A stretch of 64,000 nucleotides of DNA from Paenibacillus sp. P25 (lineage in GTDB: Bacteria > Bacillota > Bacilli > Paenibacillales > NBRC-103111): positions 1,612,001 through 1,676,000 of the forward strand of contig CP085629.1 of assembly GCA_024704175.1 (NCBI GenBank), in the 5' to 3' direction. The translations under genes and the position numbers were made by a program. Positions 26,292 through 35,852 of this stretch are shown here, in pieces; within the stretch, counting starts at the first letter, position 1, and every line of letters begins with the position of its first letter. Below the pieces are notes generated by a model. That model ran no database searches. It was not told the origin of the DNA and saw only the letters and a program-made list of their open reading frames with translations.

Positions 26292-26983
26292 TCCGGCTGA
26301 CCGGCATCAACAAGACGTACCGGATGGGGGATACCGAGGTCCGCGCCTTGGCAGCGGTCGATCTGTTCATCGGTAAAGGGGAGTTCGTGGCGATCATGGG
26401 CCCCTCGGGATCGGGCAAATCGACGCTGATGAACATTCTCGGCTGTCTTGACGTTCCGACGGAAGGCGTCTATGAGCTCGACGGCCAGCAGGTTCAGTCG
26501 TTAAACGAGGTCGGTTTGGCCCAGGTGCGCAACCGGAAAATCGGGTTCGTCTTTCAGAACTTTCATCTGCTTCCGCGCCAAACGATTCTGCGGAATGTGG
26601 AGTCGCCGCTTGTATACGGCGGTGTCTCGCGCTCCGACCGTTCCGAGCGGGCCAGGATTTTGCTCGAGAAGGTAGGGCTCGGCCAGCGGCTGAAGCATCT
26701 GCCGAACGAGCTGTCCGGCGGCCAAAGACAGCGGGTGGCGATCGCTCGGGCGCTGGCGATGAACCCGGCTATTGTGCTGGCCGACGAGCCGACCGGGAAC
26801 CTGGACACGAAGACTTCGCACGATATCATGGAGCTGTTCGCCCGGCTCAACGAGGAAGGCGTTACGGTGATTCTAGTCACGCACGAGCCGGATATCGCGG
26901 AATGCGCCAAGCGGATTCTGCGGTTCGGCGACGGGCGGCTTCTCGAGGATACGGCCGGCAGTAAAGGCGGGGATACGGGATGA
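26288..26983 (+). CDS. MacB/LolD-type ABC transporter ATPase
   Basis: A 231-residue ATPase: Walker A GPSGSGKST (near residue 40), signature LSGGQRQRVAIARALAMNPA, Walker B IVLADEPTGNLDTKTS and the H-loop VTHEPDIAECAKR. It is typical of the mechanotransmission (MacB/LolD/FtsE) group. It overlaps the adaptor by 4 bases and the permease by 4 bases. Confidence 0.94.
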   Translation: MIRLTGINKTYRMGDTEVRALAAVDLFIGKGEFVAIMGPSGSGKSTLMNILGCLDVPTEGVYELDGQQVQSLNEVGLAQVRNRKIGFVFQNFHLLPRQTILRNVESPLVYGGVSRSDRSERARILLEKVGLGQRLKHLPNELSGGQRQRVAIARALAMNPAIVLADEPTGNLDTKTSHDIMELFARLNEEGVTVILVTHEPDIAECAKRILRFGDGRLLEDTAGSKGGDTG

Positions 26984-28193
26984 ATTTGTGGGAGAGTATG
27001 ATTTTATCCATCGAAAGTCTCAGATCCAATAAGCTCCGTTCGTTCCTCACGATGATCGGCATCGTCGTCGGCGTCAGTGCGGTCGTCATGATCGTCTCCG
27101 TCGGCCAGGCCGGCAAATCTTCCGTCGTATCGGATTTGGCCAAGTATGATAAAGGCTTCTTCGTTCTGTTCCCCGATACGTCTTCCGGGCAGCCCGGCGA
27201 AGGGGTGCTGGATCTCAGCGATCTGGATGAGGTGCGCCGATTCCCGGGGGTGAAGATGTCCACCGGCATTGCGTCCGCCGTTCTGGATGCGAAGCCGGAG
27301 CAGAGCCGGGCCAAGGAACCGAAGAAGCTGCTCGTAACCGGAGCCACGCATGAGGTGGCCCGGCTGGAAAGCGTCAAGATGGAAGCGGGCCGTTTCTATA
27401 CGGCGGAAGAGGAGCGGGCGAGGCAGAAGGTCATTGTGATCGAGTCGGATTTGGCCACCGTGTTATACGGTTCGCCGTCGCAAGCGCTTGGCAGGAAGCT
27501 GTCCGCAGACAGCAGCTATTACCGCATCATCGGCGTAACGAAGTCGGAGAAAAGCTTATTCAGCACTTCCTCCGTGAAGCAATATAGTGCGTATATGCCC
27601 CTGAATCTCCTCGTAGATCTGCAGGAGGACGGTGGTGGGCGGCTGTCGGCTATTTATGTACTGGCCTCGGACAGCGATCCTGCGAAGCTGAAGCCGTTCA
27701 TGTCGGAGCTGAAGACCAAGATCGCCAAGCGCCATAACGCGCCGGTATCCTCCTATTTTACGCAAACCGGGGAAGCGGCGCAGGAAACCGTGTCGTCCGT
27801 GTTTAACGTGCTGCAGACCATCATCGGCTCGATTGCCGGCATCTCGCTGCTCGTCGGAGGCATCGGCGTGATGAATATTATGCTGGTTTCGGTAACGGAG
27901 CGGACGCGCGAGATCGGGATCCGCAAAGCGGTCGGCGCAACGCCCGGCGTCATTATGAACCAGTTTCTGGTGGAGGCGGTGTTTCTGTGCCTGTTCGGCG
28001 GCATGATCGGGACGGCTCTCGGCCTTCTGGGGGCGTATATCTTTTCGCAGTTTACACAGTGGCCGTTTTTCGTCTCCTGGGGGCCGTGGCCTTGGCCTTC
28101 GGCTTTTCCGCAGCGGTCGGCCTGTTCTTCGGCATTTATCCGGCAAGCAAGGCGGCCCGGATGCAGCCGATCGAATCGCTTCGCTATGAGTAG
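26980..28193 (+). CDS. MacB-like ABC transporter permease (FtsX fold; one apparent frameshift)
   Basis: About 404 residues. The N-terminal span SNKLRSFLTMIGIVVGVSAV is followed by a large extracytoplasmic MacB-PCD-like domain, then three spans with GSIAGISLLVGGIGVMNIML and SVTERTREIGIRKAVGATPG. The frame slips near 28075 in a G-rich run; the alternative frame gives AVALAFGFSAAVGLFFGIYP with ASKAARMQPIESLRYE, the standard MacB C terminus, stopping at 28193. With the preceding adaptor and ATPase it forms a tripartite pump for a peptide or other amphiphile. Confidence 0.9.
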
Positions 28194-28240
28194 CTTTGCT
28201 ATGCAATGCTTGAGCTTGCTCAGAAAGTGCTAAACCGGAC

Positions 28241-28392
28241 GATAGAGGTTAAGAGGGGGTGGGGTATCCGCCTCCGGTCGCTGTTGTTTGCGGAAAATCA
28301 TGATTAGAAGCCGCTTTACAGCGGTTATTTCCCGCAAACAAAGGCGAACGCTATCGCTCCTCCAGTGAATACCCCACCTCCGTATCTATCTC
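28241..28392. repeat. Palindromic interspersed repeat, copy C (152 bases, inverted)
   Basis: Read on the minus strand it has the same plan and length as copy A. GAGATAGATACGGAGGTGGG opens it, GGATACCCCACC closes the outer stem, the conserved blocks GGAGCGATAGCGTTCGCCTT and ACAACAGCGACCGGAGGC are present, and an inner stem TTTGCGGGAAA/TTTTCCGCAAA surrounds a CCGCT/AGCGG tip. The inner stem differs from copy A by paired changes. It lies between the permease and the secreted protein gene. Confidence 0.8.
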
Positions 28393-28426
28393 TATTCATA
28401 TCCAATGCACTTTCATCGACATCTGC

Positions 28427-28612
28427 AGCTTTGCTGCGCAAAGCTTGGTAATTATGTTAAGAAGTCGGCTTTGCATTCGCAAAGCCCAAAGTTAATGCTT
28501 ACGAAGTCGGCTTTGCAATCGCAAAGCTTGGAGTTAATGCTTACGAAGTGGCTTTGCTCCGCAAAGCTTGGAGTTAATGCTTACGAAGTGGCTTTGCTCC
28601 GCAAAGCCCGGA
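28427..28612 (+). repeat. Tandem array of five short hairpin units upstream of a secreted protein gene
   Basis: Units of 40-42 bases start near 28427, 28461, 28503, 28545 and 28585. Each has GAAGT.GGCTTTGC, a 3-4 base loop (ATTC, AATC, TCC) and GCAAAGC, usually followed by TTGGAGTTAATGCTTAC. The last unit runs into the GGAGGAGGG ribosome binding site of the next gene, so the array would be the 5' leader of that message. Related single units flank palindrome copy B. It is not a CRISPR array: the units are self-complementary and there are no unique spacers. Confidence 0.75.
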
Positions 28613-28622
28613 GGAGGGAACC

Positions 28623-30939
28623 ATGAAACGAAAACGCCAGGCACGCTTCATGATCATTCCGCTTACGCTGGCAATAGGCTCGGCTTTCGGCCTGCCGGCC
28701 GTACCGGCCATCCCGGTCTTGGCTGCGCCAATCACCGGGGCTCCGGCAGTGCAGCAGGTCTGGACCGCTCCCGCGCTCGGGAAGGTACCGATCCGCACCG
28801 GCAGTTATATCGAACTGAAGCAGATCACGGTGCTGCCCGATCAAGGCGGCGATACGGCGGCTTTTACCCTATATGTGTATAACGGGGAGAAACCGAGCTG
28901 CTGTTCTCGGATTACGCCGTTCGGCTGACCGGTCCGCAGGGGGCCGAATTTGAGGCCGCGCTGCTGCCCGAGGATAAGGCCAGGAACCGGATTTCGCCCA
29001 AAACGGGGGAACGGTTCCGGTTCAGCGCCGTCGTCTCCGGCGGCTTGGCGCCCTCCCAGCTGGCGCTGCAGGTGATCGAATGGGACATCAACGCGCCGGA
29101 TTACGAGAAGCCGGTAGGTACGATAGCCGTTCCGGCCGATTATACGTTCGTTACACCGCCCGGCGCAGGCCGCACCATCCGTATGGCCGGCACCGATGTG
29201 ATGACAGATGTCTACAAAATACGCATTAACCGGAATGAAAAATACAATGTGCCTTCCATCCAGCTGAGATTGAACAATGTCGGCGGAAAGAGCAGCGAGC
29301 TGCCTTCGTATGCAGCGTACCTTCGAACTACGGACGGAACCCTGTATCCGATGAAAATCAAGCCGTGGAACGATAAGACGCTGTACCCGCTGACGCCGAA
29401 GGAGCTGGAGCTGAGCGCCTCCGTTCCCGTAGCCGTTCCGGCTGAGGGCTGGGAGCTCCTGCTCACGGAATATCATGAGAAAGAGGGCGTGCATTTCCCG
29501 ATCGCCTTTTACCGGCTCCCGGAAGCTTCCATGACGGAAACCGGCTCACTCGGCACGGATTATTCGTTTACGAACAGCGACGGCGTCTATACGGTGCGGA
29601 TGAATTCGCTGGAACGGTCGCCCTGGGAGAACAAGGACGAGCTGTCCGCCGATTTGACGTTATCCAACCAAGGGGCCGAGCCTCTTCCGCGCCGGAGCTT
29701 CAGGCTTACTATATGCTCGACGATAAAGTGAAGGTGGAAGCCAAGGTGATCCGCACGGATGCTTCCATCGGGCTTCAGCCGCAAGGGGAGGCCAAACTCC
29801 AGGTCATCGGCCATATTCCCTACACGGCTGATTTCGGAACGGTTAAGCTGGTGCTTCAGGGCAAGGACAAAGGGGCGGATAACACAGAGAAGCTCGAAGA
29901 TCTCGTAGAGCTGTCGGCGGCGGCGTCATCCTTTGAAATCCCTGCCGTTCCCGTCGGCGAAGTCTGGTCGCAGAGGGAGAAAGGCCGTTCCTACGATCTG
30001 CAGGTCAAGTCGGTGGATACGTACCAGGGCAGTACGGCCGATACGCTTGCCATTCAGCTGGTGATGAGCAACCGGGAACCGAGGCATCAGCAGGTCGGTC
30101 AACGCGTTGCCTTCCTGAAAACAGCGGACGGAACATTGTTTCCGGCGAAGCTGAGCGAGGTCAAAGACAAGATCGCACCGGAAGGGAAGGCACTGCTGCT
30201 TGCATCGGTTACTCTCCCCAAGGGATACCGGACGGACGGAGCGCAGCTCGTTGTGGGTGACGCCGTGGTCGGCGGGGCGATATCCGGAACGGATGTCGGC
30301 CTGGCAGGTCCTACAAATTCCGCCGATACGGCTTCAGCCGCATCTTCCGCAGCAGCATCGGCTACGACGGCAGCATCCGGTTCAACCGCAGCTTCAGCAT
30401 CCCCGCCCGCCGCAGCCCCGGAAGCGAAAGATACGTCGTTGGACGGATATATTCATGCCGCCGCCTTTGGACTGCCTCAGGAGGTGACGGAGCCGAAGAG
30501 CGGAGTGAAGGATATTGATCTGTATCCTTATACGCTATCGCTCCGGCAGTTCGCCACGTCCGTCAATTTTATAACGAACGAACTGAACGTTAAATTTAAA
30601 TACAAACTCGACAAGGATCCGTTCGTCAAAGCCGATACGGCAGGTCATCGCATTCAGATGGAAGTGGTGGACGGCGGCGACACGGCGCTTCATTTCTCCG
30701 AGACCATGGACCTGGAGAATCCTTCCGGTACGGTCAGGGAGGAGGACGGAACGACGCCGGTCGGCATCCTGAAGCTAGGCGAAGAGAGAACCTTCCAGTT
30801 TACGAAGGTCGATAAAGACATCGGCTTCGGCCTGCAATATTCGCACCAGTATACGATCCGCATTTATCACGTACTTCCTTCAGGGGATAAAAAGTGGATT
30901 GCCGCACAAAAATTCGACTGGTTTAACGTATCCGAATGA
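28623..30939 (+). CDS. Large secreted protein of unknown function (two apparent frameshifts)
   Basis: About 772 residues. Signal peptide MKRKRQARFMIIPLTLAIGS with an A-A cleavage region near residue 36. The mature part is beta-rich with repeated modules containing YLRTTDGTLYPMK and FLKTADGTLFPAKL, each followed by a segment on how values compare to the scaffold, suggesting duplicated Ig-like domains. A Ser/Ala/Pro-rich linker (about 30300-30430) leads to a third module (LSLRQFATSVNFITNELNVK). Slips near 28895 and 29695 are needed. It ends the Yip1-MacB-like operon and may be its cargo or an extracellular partner. GGAGGAGGG precedes ATG 28623. No enzyme motif seen. Confidence 0.7.
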
Positions 30940-30964
30940 TCCAGGACTCCTGCATCCAAGTGAC

Positions 30965-30996
30965 AAGCGCCCGGCTGCTTCAGCCGGGCTTATTTG
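30965..30996 (+). terminator. Intrinsic terminator after the secreted protein gene
   Basis: GCCCGGCTG and CAGCCGGGC arms with a short loop are followed by TTATTTGC, 25 bases after the stop at 30939. Confidence 0.75.
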
Positions 30997-31117
30997 CATT
31001 GCGGGTCGCTGTTATATCAATATAACAGTCTATAACCCAATTGTTGGAAGAGCACACTCCAAATCGAATGAACGGCATATCCATGTATTGTTAAAAAAAT
31101 ATGAAAGTGGGATTCCA

Positions 31118-31853
31118 TTGAACATCGGTAAAATGATAAAGCATGAAGAAATGCTGAAGGTGCCCGCGCTCCGCAGACATTTGCTTGAAACCCGCTGGTT
31201 TTTCACGCAAAAGGATGTTCAGGATGCTGAAATCGTACCGGATCGTTTTCATCAAGCCCAATCACGGCGGCGGAGGGGCCGGCATCATCAGGGTCAAACG
31301 AAAGCAGGGCCGTTATGTCGTCCGCTACGGTTCCCTGCGCAGGGTGGTCAGTTCAGTCGCCTTATATAACACGGTACGATCCTTCCGGAACCGGGCCGAC
31401 AGATATCTTATCCAGAGAGGGGTTCGTCTCGCCCGGTATCAAGGCCGAATCTTCGACGTAAGAGTCTATCTGCAGAAGCCGCATGCGGAATGGAGCATCT
31501 CCGGCATGACGGCCCGCGTAGCCGCACCGCGCCTTTATGTAACCAATTACCAGAAGGGAGGACACGCGAGGCCCCTGGGCAAAGTGCTCAAGCACCTGTA
31601 CCGCAATAAAAGAAAGGCGATGGAGCGGATACATCAAATCTCCGCCTTGTCCCTGCTCATTGCCGAAACGGTTCAAAAACGAAGACCCACCCGTGAAACC
31701 GGAGTTGATCTTGGTATCGACAGGAGCGGCCGCATCTGGATCATTGAAGCCAATTCGAAGCCCGGACATATGCTGTTCACACAGCTGCCCGATAAGACCA
31801 TGCTGCGCACCATCATGCGAAACAAACACTTGATCCGGAAGCTGAACCCCTGA
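31118..31853 (+). CDS. YheC/YheD-like ATP-grasp protein 1 of the phosphonate island (one apparent frameshift)
   Basis: About 245 residues. The start is uncertain (TTG 31118 or ATG 31133). The N-terminal LKVPALRRHLLETRWFFTQ slips near 31215 into RIVFIKPNHGGGGAGIIRVK, the ATP-binding start. YLIQRGVRLARYQGRIFDVR and GVDLGIDRSGRIWIIEANSK are the ATP-grasp metal and nucleotide motifs. The family is known from spore coat-associated YheC/YheD, but here the gene sits 23 bases before PEP mutase in the same direction. It may ligate an amine such as 2-aminoethylphosphonate to a carboxylate on a peptide or polymer; this is inference. Confidence 0.8.
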
Positions 31854-31876
31854 TTTTGCAATGAAGGAGAGCTTCT

Positions 31877-32758
31877 ATGAGAAAAACAGAGAAATTAAGA
31901 CAAATGATTGCTTCTCCCGGCCTGGAGTTTCTTATGGAAGCCCACAGCGGCTTATCGGCCAAAATCGTAGAAGAAGCCGGGTTTAAAGGGATCTGGGCGA
32001 GCGGATTGTCCATATCCGCCGCCATGGGCGTCAGAGACAACAACGAGGCTTCCTGGACGCAGGTGCTCGAGGTGCTGGAGTTTATGAGCGACGCTACGAG
32101 CCTGCCGATTCTGCTTGACGGGGATACGGGCTACGGGAATTTCAACAACGCCAGGCGGCTGGTCAAGAAGCTGGAGCAGCGCCGGATAGCCGGCGTTTGT
32201 ATTGAAGATAAGCTGTTTCCGAAAACCAATTCCTTCATCAATGGAGCCGCCCAGCCGCTTGCCGATATCGAGGAGTTCTGCGGTAAAATCAAGGCGATGA
32301 AGGATACGCAGGCCGATGACAGCTTTACGGTGGTCGCCAGGGTGGAAGCCTTGATTACGGGTTGGGGACTGAAGGAGGCGCTGCGCCGGGCCGAAGCTTA
32401 CCGGCAGGCGGGCGCCGACGCGGTTCTAATCCACAGCAAGCGGTCCGATGCTTCGGAAATCGAGGCGTTTATGAAAGAGTGGGGCGGAAGACTTCCCGTA
32501 GTGATCGTGCCGACCAAATTTTACTCCACCCCGACCGCCAGGTTCCGCGAGCTGGGGATCAGCCTCGTGATCTGGGCCAACCATAATCTAAGGGCCTCCC
32601 TTCAGGCGATGAAAGCCGTTTCCGGACAAATTTTTCGGGAGGAGAGCCTGGCTGGGGTCGAAGGCAGCCTTCCCACAGTGGAAGAAGTATTCCGCCTTCA
32701 AGGGAATGACGAGCTGCAGGAAGCTGAACGGAAATATCTTCCCTCGAAGAAGGGGTAA
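31877..32758 (+). CDS. pepM: Phosphoenolpyruvate mutase
   Basis: A 293-residue enzyme that makes the C-P bond by converting phosphoenolpyruvate to phosphonopyruvate, the entry step of nearly all phosphonates. The diagnostic motif [13 protein letters not shown] (EDKxFPKxNS) is near residue 115, which separates it from isocitrate lyase and methylisocitrate lyase relatives. The catalytic region also includes [17 protein letters not shown] and [24 protein letters not shown] precedes ATG 31877. It is followed by decarboxylase and aminotransferase genes at 14-15 base spacings. Confidence 0.95.
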   Translation: MRKTEKLRQMIASPGLEFLMEAHSGLSAKIVEEAGFKGIWASGLSISAAMGVRDNNEASWTQVLEVLEFMSDATSLPILLDGDTGYGNFNNARRLVKKLEQRRIAGVCIEDKLFPKTNSFINGAAQPLADIEEFCGKIKAMKDTQADDSFTVVARVEALITGWGLKEALRRAEAYRQAGADAVLIHSKRSDASEIEAFMKEWGGRLPVVIVPTKFYSTPTARFRELGISLVIWANHNLRASLQAMKAVSGQIFREESLAGVEGSLPTVEEVFRLQGNDELQEAERKYLPSKKG

Positions 32759-32772
32759 TAGGGTGACGAGCC

Positions 32773-33916
32773 ATGCTTAGTACAAGACTGTTCGGTGAGG
32801 AGCTGAAACAACGCGGATATACGCTGTTCAGCGGGGTCCCGTGCTCTTTTTTAAAGGATTTGATCAATTACGCCATTAACGAATGCGAATATGTTGCCGC
32901 CGCCAATGAAGGGGATGCGGTCGCCATTGCAGCCGGCGCCTGCCTGGGGGAAGGAAGCCGGTTGTTCTTATGCAAAATTCGGGTCTGACCAATGCCGTAT
33001 CCCCTCTAACCTCGCTGATCTATCCGTTTCGGATTCCGCTGCTCGGGTTTGTCAGTCTGCGCGGGGAACCGGGGGTTCCCGACGAACCGCAGCACGAGCT
33101 GATGGGCCAAATTACAACGCAGCAACTGGATTTAATGAAGGTGGACTGGCAGTTTCTGTCGGACGATCTGGAAGAAGCGAAGCTTCAGCTTGCGCAAGCG
33201 GATGAGCGGCTGGAGAAGAACAGACCATTTTTCTTTGTCGTCAAGAAGGGGACCTTCGGTAAAGAAGCGCTGCAGAAACGGCAAACGGAAGTTCATCCGA
33301 ATCGGACGAAAGTGAAAGCCTTGGGTGAAAATCAGCGCCCTCACGCTGCGAAGCGCTTGCCGTGATCAACTCGGTTAAGGACGATCGTACCGTCCAGCTG
33401 GCCACCACAGGGAAAACCGGCCGGGAGCTCTGTGAAATCGAAGATGCCCCCAATAATCTATATATGGTCGGTTCCATGGGCTGCATCGGTTCGCTCGGAC
33501 TCGGGCAGGCGCTGACCCGAAGGGACAAGGATATCGTCGTGATCGACGGGGACGGCTCTTTGCTCATGCGGATGGGAAGTCTGGCGACGAACGGGTATTA
33601 CCATCCCGCCAATATGCTTCATATCGTGCTGGATAATCATGCGCACGAATCCACCGGCGGCCAGAGCACCGTGTCCCACAATGTCGATTTCGTAGAAGTA
33701 GCCGCCTCCTGCGGCTATGCGAACTCCATTCATGCACATAATCTGGAGGAGCTGGAAGCCTCGGTGAGGAAGTGGAAGATGAGCAAAGGATTAACCTTCC
33801 TGTATTTGAAGATCACGGCGAGCTCAAGGCCGCAACTGGGCCGGCCACAAGTGAAGCCGCATGAAGTGAAAGAACGGCTTCAGCGGTTTATTAACGGACC
33901 GACTGACGAAGCGTAA
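32773..33916 (+). CDS. ppd: Phosphonopyruvate decarboxylase (two apparent frameshifts)
   Basis: About 381 residues, thiamine diphosphate-dependent, converting phosphonopyruvate to phosphonoacetaldehyde and so pulling the unfavourable PEP mutase step. The N-terminal FSGVPCSFLKDLINYAINEC and the catalytic Glu in AAANEGDAVAIAAGACLG are clear. One G missing near 32957 restores GRKPVVLMQNSGLTNAVSPL, and a second slip near 33330 leads to SRCEALAVINSVKDDRTVQL. The C-terminal ThDP motif is IDGDGSLLMRMGSLATNGYY with the matching N in IVLDNHAHESTGGQ. Second gene of the AEP pathway. Confidence 0.92.
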
Positions 33917-33931
33917 GGAAGAGGGAGAAGC

Positions 33932-35086
33932 ATGCGGGAGAACAAAATCAAGCGAAACATACTGCTGAATCCCGGTCCGGCGACCACGACCGATACCGTG
34001 AAATGGTCGCAGGTCGTCCCGGATATTTGTCCTCGCGAAGAACAATTCGGGCAAGTCATGGAAGAGGTCTCGACGGAGCTGGCCCGGCTGGTCGGCGATC
34101 CGGAACGGTATGCGGCCGTATTGTTCGGCGGGTCGGGTACGGCCGCTGTCGAGGCTATGCTTACTTCGGTGGTTTATGACGGCACGGTCCTGATCCTGAA
34201 TAACGGAGCTTATGGAAAGCGGATGTGCGAGATCGCCGAAGCCTACGAAATCCCATATATCGAGTTCGAAAGCGTTCCCGACGATGCACCCGATTTGGCG
34301 GCGCTGGAGAAGGCGATCCGGTCGTCCGTTCAGCCGGTGTCGCATCTTGCCGTCGTTCACCACGAGACGACGACAGGGCTGTTGAACGATGTGAAGGCCA
34401 TCGGCGAGCTTTGCGCCCGGTACGGGATCGAGCCGCTCGTGGACGCGATGAGCTCGTATGCGGCTGTCCCGATCGACATGACGGAAATGAATATCTCCTT
34501 TCTCGTTTCCAGCTCCAATAAAAATGTGCAGGGGATGCCCGGGGTTTCTTTTGTGATCGCGGATAAAGGCAAATTGGAACGGCTGAAGCATACAAAGCCG
34601 AGAAATTATTATTTAAATTTGTATGCGCAGTATCAATTCTTTAAGGAAAGCCGGCAAATGAGGTTTACGCCGCCTGTGCAAACCATTTACGCGCTTAGGC
34701 AGGCCTTGGAGGAGCTGAAGCTTGAAGGCGTGAGCGGCCGGTATGCCAGGTACGCGAAGTCGTGGGACACGTTAATCAAGGGAATATCCCGGCTTGGGTT
34801 AACCCACCTTGTTCCCGAAGCCTGCCATTCGAAGATCATTACTTCGATTGTGGAGCCGGATTGTCCCCGGTTTGATTTTCGCGAAATGCACGATTACTTT
34901 TACCGCCGGAACATGATGATTTATCCGGGCAAGGTAGGGAGCATGAGGACCTTCCGGATCGCCAATATAGGGGACATTACTTACAAGGATATCGAGACCT
35001 TCATAGTCCTGTTGGAGCAGTATCTCGCGAGTATCGGGTATGGCCCGGGGAGAGGAGAAGAAGCTCATGTCAACGGCAAAGAATAA
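33932..35086 (+). CDS. aepZ: 2-aminoethylphosphonate aminotransferase
   Basis: A 384-residue class V PLP aminotransferase that converts phosphonoacetaldehyde to 2-aminoethylphosphonate. It has NILLNPGPATTTDTVKW, FGGSGTAAVEAMLTSVV, the Asp in PLVDAMSSYAAVPID and the cofactor Lys in SSSNKNVQGMPGVSF. It is closely related to the catabolic PhnW, but linkage to PEP mutase and decarboxylase, with no phosphonoacetaldehyde hydrolase in sight, points to biosynthesis. GGAAGAGGGAG precedes ATG 33932. Its 3' end overlaps the next ATP-grasp gene by 20 bases, suggesting coupled use of the AEP product. Confidence 0.93.
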   Translation: MRENKIKRNILLNPGPATTTDTVKWSQVVPDICPREEQFGQVMEEVSTELARLVGDPERYAAVLFGGSGTAAVEAMLTSVVYDGTVLILNNGAYGKRMCEIAEAYEIPYIEFESVPDDAPDLAALEKAIRSSVQPVSHLAVVHHETTTGLLNDVKAIGELCARYGIEPLVDAMSSYAAVPIDMTEMNISFLVSSSNKNVQGMPGVSFVIADKGKLERLKHTKPRNYYLNLYAQYQFFKESRQMRFTPPVQTIYALRQALEELKLEGVSGRYARYAKSWDTLIKGISRLGLTHLVPEACHSKIITSIVEPDCPRFDFREMHDYFYRRNMMIYPGKVGSMRTFRIANIGDITYKDIETFIVLLEQYLASIGYGPGRGEEAHVNGKE

Positions 35087-35804
35087 ATGGCTGAAATACC
35101 GCTATCTGAAAAAATCCCGGTCCCTCGGACCGCACATGCCGAAGACGAGAGTCATGTCGCGCAGGGCGCTGTGGAGTCTTATCCGCAAGTACGGTCATGT
35201 GATGGTGAAGCCGGTATGGGGCAGCAGGGGACGCGGCATTATCCAGGTCTCTTCGCTTGGCGGCCGACAATATGCGCTGCATTATGAGAATACCCAAACA
35301 ACGCTGAAGGGGAAAAGCAGCGTCTACCGGTATATCCGCAAGAGAACCGGTTCCGCGCATTACATGGTGCAGCGCCTGATCGAACGCCCGACCATCGATG
35401 GCCGTCCCTTCGATCTGCGCGTCATTATTCAGCGGAAGAAGCATTCCGGCTCTTGGGTGGTGACGGGAAGGGTGGCCAAGGTGGCGGGGAAAGGGTACGT
35501 GGTCTCGAACCACGAACGAAGCAAGGGGCAATTGCTGACGGTACAAACCGCGTTCCGTCGCTCCACCATCGGGCATCTCTCACCGTTAAAGCTGACGGCC
35601 GAGGTCGATAAAATCTCTTTGAAATCCGCCCGGAAATTATCGAAATATTTTCCGAATCACCGCATTTACGGGCTCGATATTGCACTGGACGGGAAAGGCT
35701 ATATCTGGATCATTGAAACGAATCTTTTTCCGTCCCTATCGCATTTCCGCAAAATGACGGACCAGTCGATGTACCGCCGGATCTTGTCCTACAAGAAGGG
35801 CTGA
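35067..35804 (+). CDS. YheC/YheD-like ATP-grasp protein 2 of the phosphonate island
   Basis: A 245-residue intact protein. It starts STAKNKWLKYRYLKKSRSLG, then MSRRALWSLIRKYGHVMVKP with WGSRGRGIIQVSSLGG (ATP-binding loop). HYMVQRLIERPTIDGRPFDL with RVIIQRK and YGLDIALDGKGYIWIIETNL are the canonical YheC/D ATP-grasp motifs. AGAGGAG precedes ATG 35067. Translationally coupled to the AEP aminotransferase. It is about 120 residues shorter than full-length YheC/D proteins because it lacks the N-terminal domain, like protein 1. A ligase using AEP is a reasonable guess. Confidence 0.85.
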   Translation: MSTAKNKWLKYRYLKKSRSLGPHMPKTRVMSRRALWSLIRKYGHVMVKPVWGSRGRGIIQVSSLGGRQYALHYENTQTTLKGKSSVYRYIRKRTGSAHYMVQRLIERPTIDGRPFDLRVIIQRKKHSGSWVVTGRVAKVAGKGYVVSNHERSKGQLLTVQTAFRRSTIGHLSPLKLTAEVDKISLKSARKLSKYFPNHRIYGLDIALDGKGYIWIIETNLFPSLSHFRKMTDQSMYRRILSYKKG

Positions 35805-35852
35805 AGCCCGCCGGCTGCGAGGAATAGAGTAGTGGGGCGGGCGCCGACCGCA

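Noticed and set aside
28427..28612. CRISPR-like array
   Set aside because: Units lack unique spacers of even length, are only 40-42 bases in total and are themselves hairpins. No cas genes are nearby.
28405..28626. Open frame of 73 codons across the tandem hairpin array
   Set aside because: Its protein is just the repeat read in one frame (LMLTK..A.. units), with no ribosome binding site. The DNA repeat explains it.
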